Assembly (NCBI RefSeq): GCF_022049065.2
Contig: NZ_CP095743.1
Span: 3,611,001-3,675,000 of the forward strand
DNA length: 64,000 nt
Direction: 5' to 3'
Origin: Niallia sp. Man26
GTDB taxonomy: Bacteria > Bacillota > Bacilli > Bacillales > Cytobacillaceae
Under the pieces are notes generated by a model. The model was not told the origin of the DNA, made no database searches, and saw only the letters and a list, made by a program, of their open reading frames with translations. Positions 52,274 to 62,105 of this stretch are shown here, piece after piece. The first letter of the stretch is position 1. Every line of letters begins with the position of its first letter. The translations under genes were made by a program, and so were the position numbers.

Positions 52274-53101
52274 CTATTCTGTTAAGTCTTTTACGAACTT
52301 CGGGAGCACAAAAGCAGCTTTGTGCAGCTCCTTCGTATAGTATTTTGTTTCCAATTCATGAAAACGGTCTTCCTTCACTTCAAGCGGGTCATACTTTTTT
52401 GAACCAATAGTGAATGCCCACATACCACTTGGATATGTTGGAATATTAGCAACATACAGTCTCGTAATCGGGAATATCTCTTTAACATCCTTTTGCACCG
52501 TTCGAATGAGGTCAGCCTTGAACCATGGGTTGTCTGATTGCGCTACAAACAAGCCATCTGCCTTTAATGCCTTTGAAATTCCTGCATAGAAGCCTTTAGT
52601 GAACAAGTTAACAGCAGGGCCAACTGGCTCTGTTGAATCGACCATAATTACATCATAGTCATTTTCACTTTCAGCAATATGCATAAATCCGTCTCCAACC
52701 TTAACATCAACTCGTGGATCCTCCAGCTTACCTGCAATTTCCGGCAAAAACTTTTTACTATATTCAATTACCTTCCCGTCAATATCTACTAAGGTTGCTT
52801 TTTTAACAGTAGGATGCTTTAGAACTTCTCTAATAACACCGCCGTCGCCACCGCCGACTACTAGCACATTCTCTGGATTCGGGTGTGTGAATAACGGTAT
52901 ATGTGCCACCATTTCATGATATACGAACTCATCCTTGACGGTGGTCATGACCATATCGTCCAATAAGAGCATATTGCCCCATTCTTCTGTTTCAACCATA
53001 TCAAGCTTTTGAAATTCTGTTTGCTCTGTATGTAATGTTTGCTTTATCTTCATCGTAATTCCGAAATTATCTGTTTGTTTTTCTGTAAACCATAATCCCA
53101 T
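52274..53101 (-). CDS. speE: Spermidine synthase
   Basis: SpeE transfers aminopropyl from decarboxylated SAM to putrescine. The 275-residue product has the N-terminal [20 protein letters not shown] strand domain, the SAM-fold motif [18 protein letters not shown] (about 79-96), and [16 protein letters not shown] with the catalytic Asp. It works directly before SpeB in gene order and uses the putrescine made by it. AAGCAAAAGATGGG gives only a modest ribosome binding site. Confidence 0.95.
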   Translation of the reverse strand: MGLWFTEKQTDNFGITMKIKQTLHTEQTEFQKLDMVETEEWGNMLLLDDMVMTTVKDEFVYHEMVAHIPLFTHPNPENVLVVGGGDGGVIREVLKHPTVKKATLVDIDGKVIEYSKKFLPEIAGKLEDPRVDVKVGDGFMHIAESENDYDVIMVDSTEPVGPAVNLFTKGFYAGISKALKADGLFVAQSDNPWFKADLIRTVQKDVKEIFPITRLYVANIPTYPSGMWAFTIGSKKYDPLEVKEDRFHELETKYYTKELHKAAFVLPKFVKDLTE

Positions 53102-53435
53102 CTTTTGCTTCCTCCATTCTTTATTACCTCAAAATAAGGGTTTGAAAAAGGTGCTCTCGCCATTGATTTCCTCTTGCCTCTCCCTATGAAAGGCTCAAAT
53201 CAACAGAGACAGGCTGTTACATTTAAAAAGCATGAAAAGGGGCCAAGTTGACTATTCCTTCCTATATACTTCCCAAACAAATAAATAACAAACACGAAAA
53301 AAAGTATAGAGTAAATTCGCTAAAATGCAAGAAAAATTTACTAGCACAGTTATAAAAGGTTTAAAATGCCATTCTTATCCACATACTAGTGCTATCTAAA
53401 AAACTTAAGCATTCCTCGCTATAGGAGTTCACAAT
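53102..53435. other. Divergent gap between speE and the pbpG leader, no gene
   Basis: About 330 bp of AT-rich sequence with no ORF of interest. It must contain the speE promoter (minus) and the pbpG promoter (plus). A GTATA at 53307 is suggestive of a forespore -35, but no matching -10 follows at 15 bp. Confidence 0.4.
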
Positions 53436-53483
53436 ATGACAAGATTTATAAAAATCACAAATCCACTCGGAGGTGCGGCGTAA
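53436..53483 (+). CDS. 15-residue leader ORF abutting pbpG
   Basis: ATG at 53436 opens a 15-codon frame, MTRFIKITNPLGGAA, whose TAA ends on the base before the pbpG ATG. AGGAG lies 8 nt upstream, a good ribosome binding site. The pbpG site GGAGGTG is inside the frame (53469-53475), so translating it would pass over the pbpG site and then allow restart. It is in frame with pbpG, so a single change in the stop would fuse them. I do not recognise the peptide. Confidence 0.55.
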   Translation: MTRFIKITNPLGGAA

Positions 53484-55559
53484 ATGGAACTCATCGCAAA
53501 GGATCGCCTTAAAAATTCAGCCAAATATATCCGGCTGCTCATTATTCTGGCCATCCTCGCCGGGTTTATTTTCAGCGTTATTTTTGCAGGTGTCCTCATA
53601 TATGCGAAAGCATTAGGAGCACCGCCACTAACTGTGTCCCAATCGACCATTTACTATTCTGATGATGGTACAATCATTGGCGAAAGCAACAGCGGACAAA
53701 AAAGGTATTGGGTGCCGATTGAGGAAATAAGTCCAGATTTAGTCAATGCGACCGTATCGATAGAAGATAAGGGCTTCTATGATCACCATGGCTTTGATTA
53801 TAAGCGAATTGGTGCCGCTGTACTTGCAGATATAAAGGCAATGGCGAAGGTGCAAGGTGCAAGCACGATAACACAGCAGTATGCCAGAAATCTGTTTCTT
53901 GAGCATGAAAAAACATGGAAAAGAAAGCTCTCAGAGGCATTTTATACAATCAGACTTGAAATGTTTTATACAAAACAAGAAATTCTGGAAGGTTATATTA
54001 ACACCATCTATTATGGTCACGGCGCGTACGGTGCTGAAGCGGCAAGTCAATATTATTTCGGCAAGCCTGCTTCTGACTTAACTTTAGGTGAGGCCGCAAT
54101 GCTTGCGGGTATACCGAAAGGACCGAGTATTTACTCTCCCCTTGTTTCACCTGATAATGCAAAAAAAAGACAGGAAATCATCTTAAATTCCTTGCTGGAG
54201 AATGGCTATATTAACGAGCAGCAAAAGAAGACAGCGTTTGAAGAAAAGCTCAAATTCACAGGAGAGTTTCCGATTTCCAGCACAGAAACTGCGCCTTACT
54301 TCCAGGATGCTGTTAAAAGCATCTTGAAGTCAGAACTGAAGATGGATGATCGCACCATCCAGTTAGGCGGCTTACGGGTATATACAACATTAGATACAAA
54401 GCAGCAAAAAATCGCTGAAGATACGATAAAAAAACAGATAAGTGATACAAGCAAGATTCAAGTTGGGTTTGTAGCAATGGATCCTAGCAGCGGCTATGTT
54501 AAAGCAATGGTCGGGGGGCGAGATTACAGCGAAAGCCCATTTAACAGGGTTACCCAAGCAACACGTCAGCCTGGCTCTACAATGAAGCCGCTCCTTTATT
54601 ATGCTGCATTGGAGCATGGCTTTACACCTGTGACGATGATGAGCGGTGAGAAAACGACCTTCCGATTTGATGACGGGCGCGATTCCTATACTCCTCATAA
54701 CTTTAACAATCAATATGCTGAAGGAAACATCTCAATGGCACAGGCACTTGCCTTATCCGATAATGTTTATGCTGTTAAAACCCATTTATTTCTAGGCATG
54801 GATGTCTTGGCGGACACTGCTGAAAGATTTGGACTGACCACTCCAATGCAAAAGGTTCCTTCACTTGCGCTCGGAACCTCGAATGTAAAGGTGCTGGACA
54901 TGGCTAATGCATACAGTATGCTAGCAAATGGCGGGAATAAGGTAGCTCCCGTATTTATCACAAAAATTGAAACTGCCGACGGCCAAGTGCTTTATAAGCA
55001 AAAACAAGAAAATGAACAAGTGTTAGACACTGATTTAGCGTTTATCATGAATTCCATGATGACAGGCATGTTTGATAAAAATCTAAATGGCTATGCAAGC
55101 GTGACAGGGAGCACAATCGTAAATGACATAACAAGGATTTATGCAGGCAAGTCAGGATCGACCGAATCAGACAGCTGGATGATCGGATACACCCCACAGC
55201 TTGTATCTGCAGTCTGGACAGGTTATGACCAAGGAGAGTCTATTACTCTGTCTGCAGATAAAACATATGCTAAAAAGGTTTGGGTGAACTTTATGGAAAA
55301 TGCCTTGAAAGATGAACCTATTCTTGGCTTTAAACCGACAAAAGGCACTGCAGCTGCTTATATAGACCCAAAAAGCGGAAAGCTGGCAACAGAGGCTTGT
55401 TCAACAAAGAGGCTTATGTACTTTACAAAAGAGAAAGTACCAACCCAATATTGCGATGATCTTCCTAAATATGATTCAACAGAACAAAGCGGGAAGAAAA
55501 ATGACGGGAAAGAACAAGTGGAAAAACAGCCTTGGTATAAGCGGATTTTTCATTGGTAA
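53484..55559 (+). CDS. pbpG: Class A penicillin-binding protein PbpG (PBP2d-like)
   Basis: The 691-residue bifunctional enzyme has an N-terminal membrane helix (about 20-42), a GT51 glycosyltransferase domain (IEDKGFYDHHGFDYKRIGAA, GASTITQQYARNLFL, EGYINTIYYGHGAYG) and a transpeptidase domain with active-site Ser in RQPGSTMKPLLYY, SDN in ALSDNVYAV and KSG in GKSGSTESDSW. The whole length aligns with PbpG of B. subtilis, a forespore PBP for spore peptidoglycan. The basic C-terminus is short. It lies divergent from speE and has a terminator. Confidence 0.95.
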   Translation: MELIAKDRLKNSAKYIRLLIILAILAGFIFSVIFAGVLIYAKALGAPPLTVSQSTIYYSDDGTIIGESNSGQKRYWVPIEEISPDLVNATVSIEDKGFYDHHGFDYKRIGAAVLADIKAMAKVQGASTITQQYARNLFLEHEKTWKRKLSEAFYTIRLEMFYTKQEILEGYINTIYYGHGAYGAEAASQYYFGKPASDLTLGEAAMLAGIPKGPSIYSPLVSPDNAKKRQEIILNSLLENGYINEQQKKTAFEEKLKFTGEFPISSTETAPYFQDAVKSILKSELKMDDRTIQLGGLRVYTTLDTKQQKIAEDTIKKQISDTSKIQVGFVAMDPSSGYVKAMVGGRDYSESPFNRVTQATRQPGSTMKPLLYYAALEHGFTPVTMMSGEKTTFRFDDGRDSYTPHNFNNQYAEGNISMAQALALSDNVYAVKTHLFLGMDVLADTAERFGLTTPMQKVPSLALGTSNVKVLDMANAYSMLANGGNKVAPVFITKIETADGQVLYKQKQENEQVLDTDLAFIMNSMMTGMFDKNLNGYASVTGSTIVNDITRIYAGKSGSTESDSWMIGYTPQLVSAVWTGYDQGESITLSADKTYAKKVWVNFMENALKDEPILGFKPTKGTAAAYIDPKSGKLATEACSTKRLMYFTKEKVPTQYCDDLPKYDSTEQSGKKNDGKEQVEKQPWYKRIFHW

Positions 55560-55561
55560 TA

Positions 55562-55594
55562 GAAAACAGCCTTCCATAGAGAAGGCTGTTTTTT
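55562..55594. terminator. Bidirectional terminator between pbpG and ywhD
   Basis: AACAGCCTT/AAGGCTGTT with an eight-base loop, A-rich on the left and T6 on the right, lies between convergent genes. Confidence 0.92.
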
Positions 55595-55596
55595 AT

Positions 55597-56115
55597 TTAT
55601 CCAAGCAAATCCTTTTTCAGCTGATCTGTTGAATTATTCCAAAGTGACTCGTCATGATTAATAAGAAAATCAGCAAGCACTTTTTTTGATTTATCATCCA
55701 TATGATCTACCATAATATGGCGTTTCATTGATTTATCCATTTTATTGACATGTTCTGGAAGGGATTTATATCCTCTGCGAATAGAGCGGTCAACTGTCAT
55801 ATCACAAGCTGTCACACCAGCATAGTATGGACCTTCAAGCTTACGGTCGATTGTTACCCACACAAGCCAGTATGGCTTACCGTTCGGGACTTCTTCTTTT
55901 TCTTTCAAAAACTTTATTCCTTTTTCAACAGCACTTCTAGCATGCATGGCGCCGACATCGACAACTGCCTCACCAGCTTCTACATCTATAATTACTGGAG
56001 AGACATTCTCCAAGCTCAAAGAGCCGATGCCGAAGCCTTTATGACCGTCTGTCGGATCGTTTTTAATAATATTGAAGCCGACTGGCTTTTTCTTTTTCTC
56101 TTCCAATGTGTACAC
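55597..56115 (-). CDS. ywhD: YwhD family protein
   Basis: The 172-residue product has FNIIKNDPTDGHKGFGIGSLSLENVSPVIID and the GAMHARSAVEKGIKFL and YYAGVTACDMTVDRSIRRGYKSLPEHVNKMDKSMKRHI blocks of YwhD proteins. The role is unknown. It lies 18 bp from the ywhC stop and is likely co-transcribed with it. AAGGAG precedes the ATG. Confidence 0.88.
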   Translation of the reverse strand: MYTLEEKKKKPVGFNIIKNDPTDGHKGFGIGSLSLENVSPVIIDVEAGEAVVDVGAMHARSAVEKGIKFLKEKEEVPNGKPYWLVWVTIDRKLEGPYYAGVTACDMTVDRSIRRGYKSLPEHVNKMDKSMKRHIMVDHMDDKSKKVLADFLINHDESLWNNSTDQLKKDLLG

Positions 56116-56133
56116 TCCTTTAATAGTATTTTG

Positions 56134-56772
56134 TTAAAACAAGATGGAAGTAAATAGACTGGCAAAAAATCCAGAGATACTATTTATCCATGGTGAAATT
56201 GTTTGATCAGACAATCCAGTTACAAGCAGCACAATAAAAAGAATCGAGCCATACACTTCATACTTGGACAAGATAGATCTAACTCTTGAATTAACTAAGT
56301 CTTCAATAATACGATAGCCGTCCAATGGAGGCAGCGGCAGCAGGTTAAATGCAAAAAGCATTAAGTTTATAGACACAAAAATGGACAGGAACGGATAGAG
56401 ATCAAAGGCAGTCCCAGCAGGAACCCCTAATCGGTACAAAATAGACACACCTGCATAGCCAATAAACGCTAAGATCAGATTACTAAAAGGTCCTGCAAAT
56501 GAAACTAAAACACCAGCAAGTTTTGGCCGCTTAAAATAATGACGGTTGACCGGAACTGGCCGCGCCCAGCCAAAGCCGGCAATCAAAATGAAGATGGCCC
56601 CGATTGGATCAATATGGGCAATCGGATTAAATGTGAGCCTCCCCTGTTTTTGTGCGGTCGGATCCCCAAACTTATATGCCACATATGCATGGGCAAATTC
56701 ATGGACCGTAAAAGCAATAATGATGGAGATGATAATGTATGGCAAACTCGCCAAAGATTGTGAAAATAACAA
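56134..56772 (-). CDS. ywhC: Site-2 protease family membrane metalloprotease (YwhC)
   Basis: The 212-residue product has about five membrane helices, the zinc motif HEFAHAYVAYKFGDPTA (about 25-41) and the second motif NLLPLPPLDGYRII (about 141-154), whose Asp completes the site. This is the short M50B group without a PDZ domain. Substrates are unknown. It corresponds to YwhC of B. subtilis, next to ywhD. Confidence 0.9.
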   Translation of the reverse strand: MLFSQSLASLPYIIISIIIAFTVHEFAHAYVAYKFGDPTAQKQGRLTFNPIAHIDPIGAIFILIAGFGWARPVPVNRHYFKRPKLAGVLVSFAGPFSNLILAFIGYAGVSILYRLGVPAGTAFDLYPFLSIFVSINLMLFAFNLLPLPPLDGYRIIEDLVNSRVRSILSKYEVYGSILFIVLLVTGLSDQTISPWINSISGFFASLFTSILF

Positions 56773-56974
56773 AATGCTTTTTCTCCCCTCAAATTACGTA
56801 TTGTTTTCTATATCTTCTTTCTATTTTCTCTATTTAGATAGACGTACTTGATAAAATTATACATGATATAAATTAGAAAAGAAATCTTTCAAACAGCAAC
56901 TGGCTTTGTTTAGCTTACTTGCTATTTTTTTGAAAATATGAAAAACTAAAAAAAATGCATTTGGAGGGATATAT

Positions 56975-57160
56975 ATGCCGTATATTACAGTTAAAATGCT
57001 GGAAGGCCGAACAGAGGAGCAAAAGAAGAATCTTGTTGCGAAGGTGACAGAGGCCGTTGTTGAAACGACTGGCGTACCAAAGGAGAAAGTTGTTATTTTC
57101 ATTGATGAAATGTCCCCAAACCATTACGGAATTGCAGGTGTGCGCAAAAGCGACGAATAG
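56975..57160 (+). CDS. ywhB: 4-oxalocrotonate tautomerase-like protein (YwhB)
   Basis: The 61-residue product MPYITVKMLEGRTEEQKKNLVAKVTEAVVETTG has the catalytic Pro next to the initiator Met and the conserved basic Arg at position 12; it belongs to the 4-OT family that forms hexamers. The physiological substrate in Bacillus is not known. GGAGGGATATAT precedes the ATG. It is a lone plus-strand gene with a terminator. Confidence 0.92.
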   Translation: MPYITVKMLEGRTEEQKKNLVAKVTEAVVETTGVPKEKVVIFIDEMSPNHYGIAGVRKSDE

Positions 57161-57161
57161 A

Positions 57162-57214
57162 AAAAAAGGATAGTGTTCCTTTGGCTTTGCCTTAAAAGAA
57201 CACTATCCTTTTTT
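57162..57214. terminator. Bidirectional terminator between ywhB and ywgA
   Basis: A perfect 16-bp stem, AAAAAGGATAGTGTTC/GAACACTATCCTTTTT, with a 19-nt loop lies between convergent genes. Confidence 0.9.
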
Positions 57215-57215
57215 C

Positions 57216-57722
57216 TTATTGTTTTGCCAGCCCTTTTAAAGAATCAATATATTGGTAAGCAGCTTCGACTTCTTCCACTGTATACTTCTGCTTGCTTTTT
57301 AACGTAAATACCTTTTCTTGCACTTCTTCCTTTTCCAAATTGTCAAAAAAGAGGACAGTGGATACAAGTTCAAGGAAACGGGAGTTTTGTCTGTTCATAT
57401 CATTCAGACAGCCAGGCAATGCCGGCATTTCCACATCATTCTGTTCTAAAAATTCTTGGCCGTTGTCTGTCAGCGTATACCGATACTGATAATAGCCGCC
57501 CTTTTTTTCTTTTATTTCATTGAGAAACCCCATATTGCAAAGTTCTTCTATCCTCAATGTCAGCTCTTCTGAATACGGTCCAAAAAAATGAAATTGATAT
57601 TTTTCATGGAAAGGGAAATCCAGCTTCTTTGCGATGTAAATCATCTTTTGCAATTTTTTTCTTCCGATAATCTCACCTGAAGCAGCAATCGCGTTCATAA
57701 TTTTCGCATGATCTTTTAACAA
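57216..57722 (-). CDS. ywgA: YwgA family protein
   Basis: The 168-residue product starts MLKDHAKIMNAIAASGEIIGRKKLQKMIYIAKKL and has FHEKYQFHFFGPYSEELTLRIEEL, a pattern of winged-helix-like YwgA proteins. The function is unknown. It lies 44 bp downstream of ywfO on the same strand, probably in one transcript. Confidence 0.85.
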   Translation of the reverse strand: MLKDHAKIMNAIAASGEIIGRKKLQKMIYIAKKLDFPFHEKYQFHFFGPYSEELTLRIEELCNMGFLNEIKEKKGGYYQYRYTLTDNGQEFLEQNDVEMPALPGCLNDMNRQNSRFLELVSTVLFFDNLEKEEVQEKVFTLKSKQKYTVEEVEAAYQYIDSLKGLAKQ

Positions 57723-57766
57723 AATTGGTCATCTCCTACTCCGAATAATCCTGTAAATACACCTTA

Positions 57767-59065
57767 TTAAATATCTAATAACTGCCTTATCTGCATCTTT
57801 GTTTCTTCGTGTTCACGATCGTCTTTCAAGATGTCTTTAGGGAAATAAAGTTTATGATCTGTCCTTCTTTTGCCCGAAATACTGTCCACAATCTCGGATT
57901 CTCTTGATAGCTCTCTAATTTCATTGTTCTTCATCAAAAGATGAATCGGAAGCCGCTCCTCCTCTTCACCTGGACGGTAAAAGTCATACGGAAGATCGGA
58001 GGATGAATCTACTACCAGGTAATACTCTGGATCTAGACCAATCTCTGTAAAGAGCTTAGATAATTCAGCGAGCTTCTTGTATTCTTTTGCCGGATCAAAC
58101 TCAACATATTTGAACAGGTTCCGGTTCATGAAGCGTCGGCATAAATCCCTTAAAATCTCATCCTCTTCTTCTTGCCACATTTGGAAATAATAAAGAATGA
58201 TAGACTCATCCAGCTTCAAGTAGTCTTCTAACGATGTTTCTTCTTCAAAGATAGAGTAGAAATGGGTTGGATGATGAATAAAGGAGTAAAATTGCTCATG
58301 CAAGTGTTTCGCTCTATGTAGAATTTTCGTCAAGATGACTTCCGCACTTCTAGACACAGGGTGAAAATAAACTTGCCAATACATCTGATAGCGGCTCATT
58401 ATATAGTCTTCTACTGCATGCATTCCGCTCTGCTTAATAACGGCCTGATCCTCACGAGGGCGCATAACACGCAATATTCTTTCCATATCAAAGTTCCCGT
58501 AGCTTACACCGGTAAAGTACGCATCTCGCAACAGATAATCCATGCGATCAGCATCAATTTGACTAGAAATAAGACTTACAACTAGCTTTTCTTTTGATGT
58601 CTTGCCAATGACTTCTGCTACTCTTTTCGGGAAGTCGGCTGCTACTCTTGACAGCACTTGATTGACCTCTGTATCACCAAGAATGATGTCCTGTGTGAAT
58701 TGCTCATGATCAAGATCAAACACCTTTTCAAAAGAGTGAGAAAAAGGACCGTGCCCTAAATCATGGAGCAGCGCGGCACATAATGACAAAAGCCTTTGGC
58801 TGTTATTCCATTCCTTCCTGTCCTTAAACACGTCATCGATAATTCTTCTGACAATCTCGTACACGCCAAGAGAATGGTTAAACCTGCTGTGCTCTGCACC
58901 ATGGAAGGTTAAATAAGTGGTTCCAAGCTGTTTAATTCTCCGCAGGCGCTGGAATTCTTTCGTTCCGATCAGATCCCAAATAGCCCGGTCTCTGACATGG
59001 ATATATCGATGCACAGGATCCTTAAACACCTTTTCTTCATTTAACTTCTCTGTAGAATATGCCAT
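57767..59065 (-). CDS. ywfO: HD-domain phosphohydrolase (YwfO)
   Basis: The 432-residue product has the dNTPase-like HD site: RFNHSLGVYEIVRRI (first His), LLHDLGHGPFSHSFE (HD pair) and SQIDADRMDYLLRDA (final Asp). It resembles dGTP-triphosphohydrolase-related proteins; YwfO-type enzymes act on nucleotides. The ATG at 59065 gives MAYSTEKLNEEKVFKDPVH, matching the family start, with GAGGGAAG upstream; the frame to 59173 adds unrelated residues. Confidence 0.9.
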   Translation of the reverse strand: MAYSTEKLNEEKVFKDPVHRYIHVRDRAIWDLIGTKEFQRLRRIKQLGTTYLTFHGAEHSRFNHSLGVYEIVRRIIDDVFKDRKEWNNSQRLLSLCAALLHDLGHGPFSHSFEKVFDLDHEQFTQDIILGDTEVNQVLSRVAADFPKRVAEVIGKTSKEKLVVSLISSQIDADRMDYLLRDAYFTGVSYGNFDMERILRVMRPREDQAVIKQSGMHAVEDYIMSRYQMYWQVYFHPVSRSAEVILTKILHRAKHLHEQFYSFIHHPTHFYSIFEEETSLEDYLKLDESIILYYFQMWQEEEDEILRDLCRRFMNRNLFKYVEFDPAKEYKKLAELSKLFTEIGLDPEYYLVVDSSSDLPYDFYRPGEEEERLPIHLLMKNNEIRELSRESEIVDSISGKRRTDHKLYFPKDILKDDREHEETKMQIRQLLDI

Positions 59066-59225
59066 GCTTTCGTCTTCCCTCTTTTCTTTTATTGTCGGTT
59101 TCTCTGCAAGAAGAATATAAAAAGAGGGATTTCTGTTTAAAAAGGTTATCTGCATGCAGGCTTTGCCTCTCAAGCTGATGTTACACTTTTTAGAAACTCC
59201 TCTTTTCAGTTAAGCTGTTATAAGA

Positions 59226-59450
59226 TTATTTCTTTAGCTTATTATTTACTTTATCCATTAATTCCTCTTCTGTTAATGCTGCAAGCGGACGATTATTAAC
59301 AAATGCAAATGTTTTCTTGCGACCTGGTCCGCAATAGGATTGACAGCCAATCTCTATCTTTGCCTCAGGATCTATTTGCTTCAGACGCGGTATCAGTGTT
59401 TTTAAGTTAACTGCCTGACAATCGTCGCAAACTCTAAATTCGTTTGCCAT
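59226..59450 (-). CDS. DUF1450 family protein
   Basis: The 74-residue product has [10 protein letters not shown] near the N-terminus and [33 protein letters not shown], the DUF1450 pattern with a Cys pair and CGPG turn that recalls thioredoxin-like ferredoxins. The function is unknown. Start at 59450 or the adjacent ATG 59453; AAAGGG lies 5-8 nt upstream. Confidence 0.8.
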   Translation of the reverse strand: MANEFRVCDDCQAVNLKTLIPRLKQIDPEAKIEIGCQSYCGPGRKKTFAFVNNRPLAALTEEELMDKVNNKLKK

Positions 59451-59726
59451 CATGACAACCCTTTCTATCTCAAACATTCTTTAATCTAGTAAAGATATTC
59501 ATAAGTTCGTTATATTGCTATATGGTATTTTACCCCTTCTTCCAAATCAATGCAAGATGCAAACTATTGTCAAAACAGCTCGAAAAAAGGCTCCTTTTAG
59601 GCAACAAAAATACAGAATAGGCTTGTCTCGAAACCGCTCTATTCCTAGTTTAAAGCTTCTGAGCATACATCTATGTTTCCCAGGGAAATTATTGTATAAT
59701 TCATCTGAATTTAAGGAGGAGTAAAT

Positions 59727-61067
59727 ATGACAAAAAGCAGAACATTAGTCATGGTAAGTATCGTCCTAGCCATGCTCGTTGCTTCTATTGATACAACGAT
59801 TATGAATACGACAATGCCTATCATTGCAAAAGAACTAGGGCGATTTGATTTATATGCATGGTCCTTTGCATCCTATATGATCACAAGCACTATCCTTTCT
59901 CCTATTGCAGGGAGACTTTCAGATATATTTGGAAGAAAAAAGGTCTTTGGTTTCGGGATACTGTTATTTTTGGCTGGCTCTTTATTGTGCGGCATTGCAG
60001 GCGATATGGTCCAGCTTATCCTTTTCAGAGCTCTTCAAGGGATGGGTGCTGGCTTTATGATGCCATTTCCCGCTATTATTGCTGGTGACTTGTTTCCCAT
60101 TGAAAAGAGAGGAAAAATCCAAGCGTTGTTCACAGCAATGTGGGGCTTATCTGCCATCCTTGCTCCCCTACTCGGCTCATTATTTGTAGAGTTTTTAACA
60201 TGGAGATGGATATTCTTTATCAACTTGCCTGTTTGTATCGTTGCATTTTTAACCTTATTGCCATATAAGGAAGACTATCAGCCGAAAAAGGCAAGTGTCG
60301 ATTATATTGGTGCCATTTTGTTTGGTGCAGCAATCACTTTCCTGCTGTTAATCACATTGGTGGAAAAAGGCCAAGTTTTGTATGGATTAGCCGGCATCAT
60401 TCTGTTGATTTGTTTTTATCTATATGAAAAAAGACAAACATCTCCGATTGTTCCGCTGTCCATCTTTAAGAAAAAGACAATTTTCTGGATTTATATTAAT
60501 GGATTTATTGGGACATTGGCATTGTTCGGCACGTCAAGCTATATTCCCCTCTTTCTTCAGGATGTCGCCGGACTTTCTCCTTTTCTGAGCGGAATTGCGT
60601 TATTAGGTGTAGCAGTTGGCTGGATGCTTGTATCAGTGCCTGCCGGTAAATGGATACTAAAATACGGCTATCGCATTCTACTAATCATCGGCAACGGACT
60701 TCTCGTTTTATCAGGTATAATGCTTGTGCTCCTCAATGAGACCCATGGATTTGTGTATACATTCATCATCATGCTCATACAAGGTTTAGCATTTGGTTTG
60801 CTTTCAACCGTCGGGGTAATCGGCTCTCAAGCATTAGTAGGCCCGCATGAAAAAGGGATTTCCACCTCTTTCTTTATGTTCTGCCGAAATATGGGTACAT
60901 CCATTGGTGTTACTATCATGGGCGCACTTCTTACAAGTCAGGCTGTGTTTATGACCGGAATTCATCATCTTTTCCTTTATGGGTTCATTACAAGCATCGC
61001 AGCACTGGTAACAGCATTTTTTATCCAGAATGAAAGTTCAGTAGAAAAAGCTGGTTCCACAAGATAA
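59727..61067 (+). CDS. MFS multidrug exporter (DHA2/EmrB-QacA type)
   Basis: The 446-residue product has 12-14 hydrophobic helices, the acidic SIDTTIMNTTMPIIAKEL start of drug:H+ antiporters, motif A GRLSDIFGRKK (about 61-71), motif B FRALQGMGAGFMMPF and motif C-like GLSAILAPLLGSLF. A drug or small-molecule exporter is likely; the substrate cannot be predicted. AAGGAGGAG precedes the ATG, and TATAAT lies at 59695. It is one gene, not in the conserved B. subtilis order I remember, so probably accessory. Confidence 0.88.
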   Translation: MTKSRTLVMVSIVLAMLVASIDTTIMNTTMPIIAKELGRFDLYAWSFASYMITSTILSPIAGRLSDIFGRKKVFGFGILLFLAGSLLCGIAGDMVQLILFRALQGMGAGFMMPFPAIIAGDLFPIEKRGKIQALFTAMWGLSAILAPLLGSLFVEFLTWRWIFFINLPVCIVAFLTLLPYKEDYQPKKASVDYIGAILFGAAITFLLLITLVEKGQVLYGLAGIILLICFYLYEKRQTSPIVPLSIFKKKTIFWIYINGFIGTLALFGTSSYIPLFLQDVAGLSPFLSGIALLGVAVGWMLVSVPAGKWILKYGYRILLIIGNGLLVLSGIMLVLLNETHGFVYTFIIMLIQGLAFGLLSTVGVIGSQALVGPHEKGISTSFFMFCRNMGTSIGVTIMGALLTSQAVFMTGIHHLFLYGFITSIAALVTAFFIQNESSVEKAGSTR

Positions 61068-61116
61068 CGGTATTCTTTCGCTCTATAAAAAAATCTACTA
61101 TCCTTGTATTTCGTTT

Positions 61117-61146
61117 GTATAAATAAGTGCCATGGTGGCAATGATG
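61117..61146 (+). promoter_or_regulatory. Sigma-F-like promoter of rsfA
   Basis: GTATA, a 15-bp spacer and GGCAATGATG match GYWTA-15-GGNNANANTR at all but one key base. It ends 46 bp before the start. rsfA is a sigma-F gene in B. subtilis. Confidence 0.68.
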
Positions 61147-61192
61147 TAACTAGAAATACTTATTTATCGAAACAAATCGGGAGTTGAGTGAT

Positions 61193-61972
61193 ATGAAGAT
61201 ACGCCAAGATGCTTGGTCAGAAGAAAATGATTTATTGCTGGCAGAAACAGTTTTGCGCCATGTCAGAGAAGGAAGCACACAATTAAATGCTTTTGAAGAA
61301 GTTGGGGATAAGCTCAATCGCACATCAGCAGCATGCGGCTTCCGCTGGAACGCAGTTGTTCGCCACCAATACGAGAAGGCACTGCAATTAGCAAAAAAGC
61401 AGCGTAAACAGCGGCAAAGAATCCTCGGCAAAGACCAAGGTGGAAAAAAGAAGCTTTTGTATTCTCCACCAGTGCCTTCTGCAGACGATTTGGAAGCTTT
61501 AACAGTCTCCACAAGCATGGAATTTTCCTCATTTGAGATTCAAAATATAGAAGAGGAAGAAGAGGCTGCTCCAGTTTATCAGGAAAGTGTTCCAGAACAA
61601 ATGCTGCTTGCTGCTCCACAGGAAACAACAAGCATCTATAAGAGCCCTAGTGCCAACACTAATTCTTTGGATTTTGACACAGTCATTGCCTATTTACAAA
61701 ATTTCCGTAATTCTCAGCTTCAAGTAGAAGTGCTAAAAAGTGAGAATGAAAGATTAAAAAGGGAAATGGCCATGCTGAAGAGCCGCAATCAAGAATTAGA
61801 AGGAAAATTGGACAAGCTGGAAAGCAACTCAGAAACTATTCAGGAAGATTATGAAACATTGCTTAAAATAATGAACAGAGCTAGGAAGCTAGTCGTTTTA
61901 GAAGAAGATGAGCGTCCGGCAACAAAGTTTAAGATGGATCGAAACGGAAATTTAGAAAAGCTTGCTGAATAG
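61193..61972 (+). CDS. rsfA: Prespore-specific transcription regulator RsfA
   Basis: RsfA tunes sigma-F-dependent genes in the forespore. The 259-residue product starts with a Myb-like domain, [25 protein letters not shown] to [16 protein letters not shown] (about 3-55), followed by an acidic middle and a coiled coil (about 165-220, [34 protein letters not shown]). The ATG at 61193 has GGGAG 9 nt upstream; TTG at 61184 is the alternative. It is convergent with lipL. Confidence 0.93.
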   Translation: MKIRQDAWSEENDLLLAETVLRHVREGSTQLNAFEEVGDKLNRTSAACGFRWNAVVRHQYEKALQLAKKQRKQRQRILGKDQGGKKKLLYSPPVPSADDLEALTVSTSMEFSSFEIQNIEEEEEAAPVYQESVPEQMLLAAPQETTSIYKSPSANTNSLDFDTVIAYLQNFRNSQLQVEVLKSENERLKREMAMLKSRNQELEGKLDKLESNSETIQEDYETLLKIMNRARKLVVLEEDERPATKFKMDRNGNLEKLAE

Positions 61973-62039
61973 CTATTCGTGCACACCCTTCTAGTCACAG
62001 GACTTAAGTGCTGGTTTGGCAACCATTCTCATTAACCAT

Positions 62040-62105
62040 AAAAGAGGATTATAGATCGATAAAAGCGTTAAATAGCGCCTACTATCCATCTATAATCCTC
62101 TTTTC
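62040..62105. terminator. Bidirectional terminator between rsfA and lipL
   Basis: AAGAGGATTATAGAT and ATCTATAATCCTCTT form a perfect 15-bp stem with a 31-nt interior that can fold further; T-rich flanks on both sides fit convergent genes. Confidence 0.88.
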
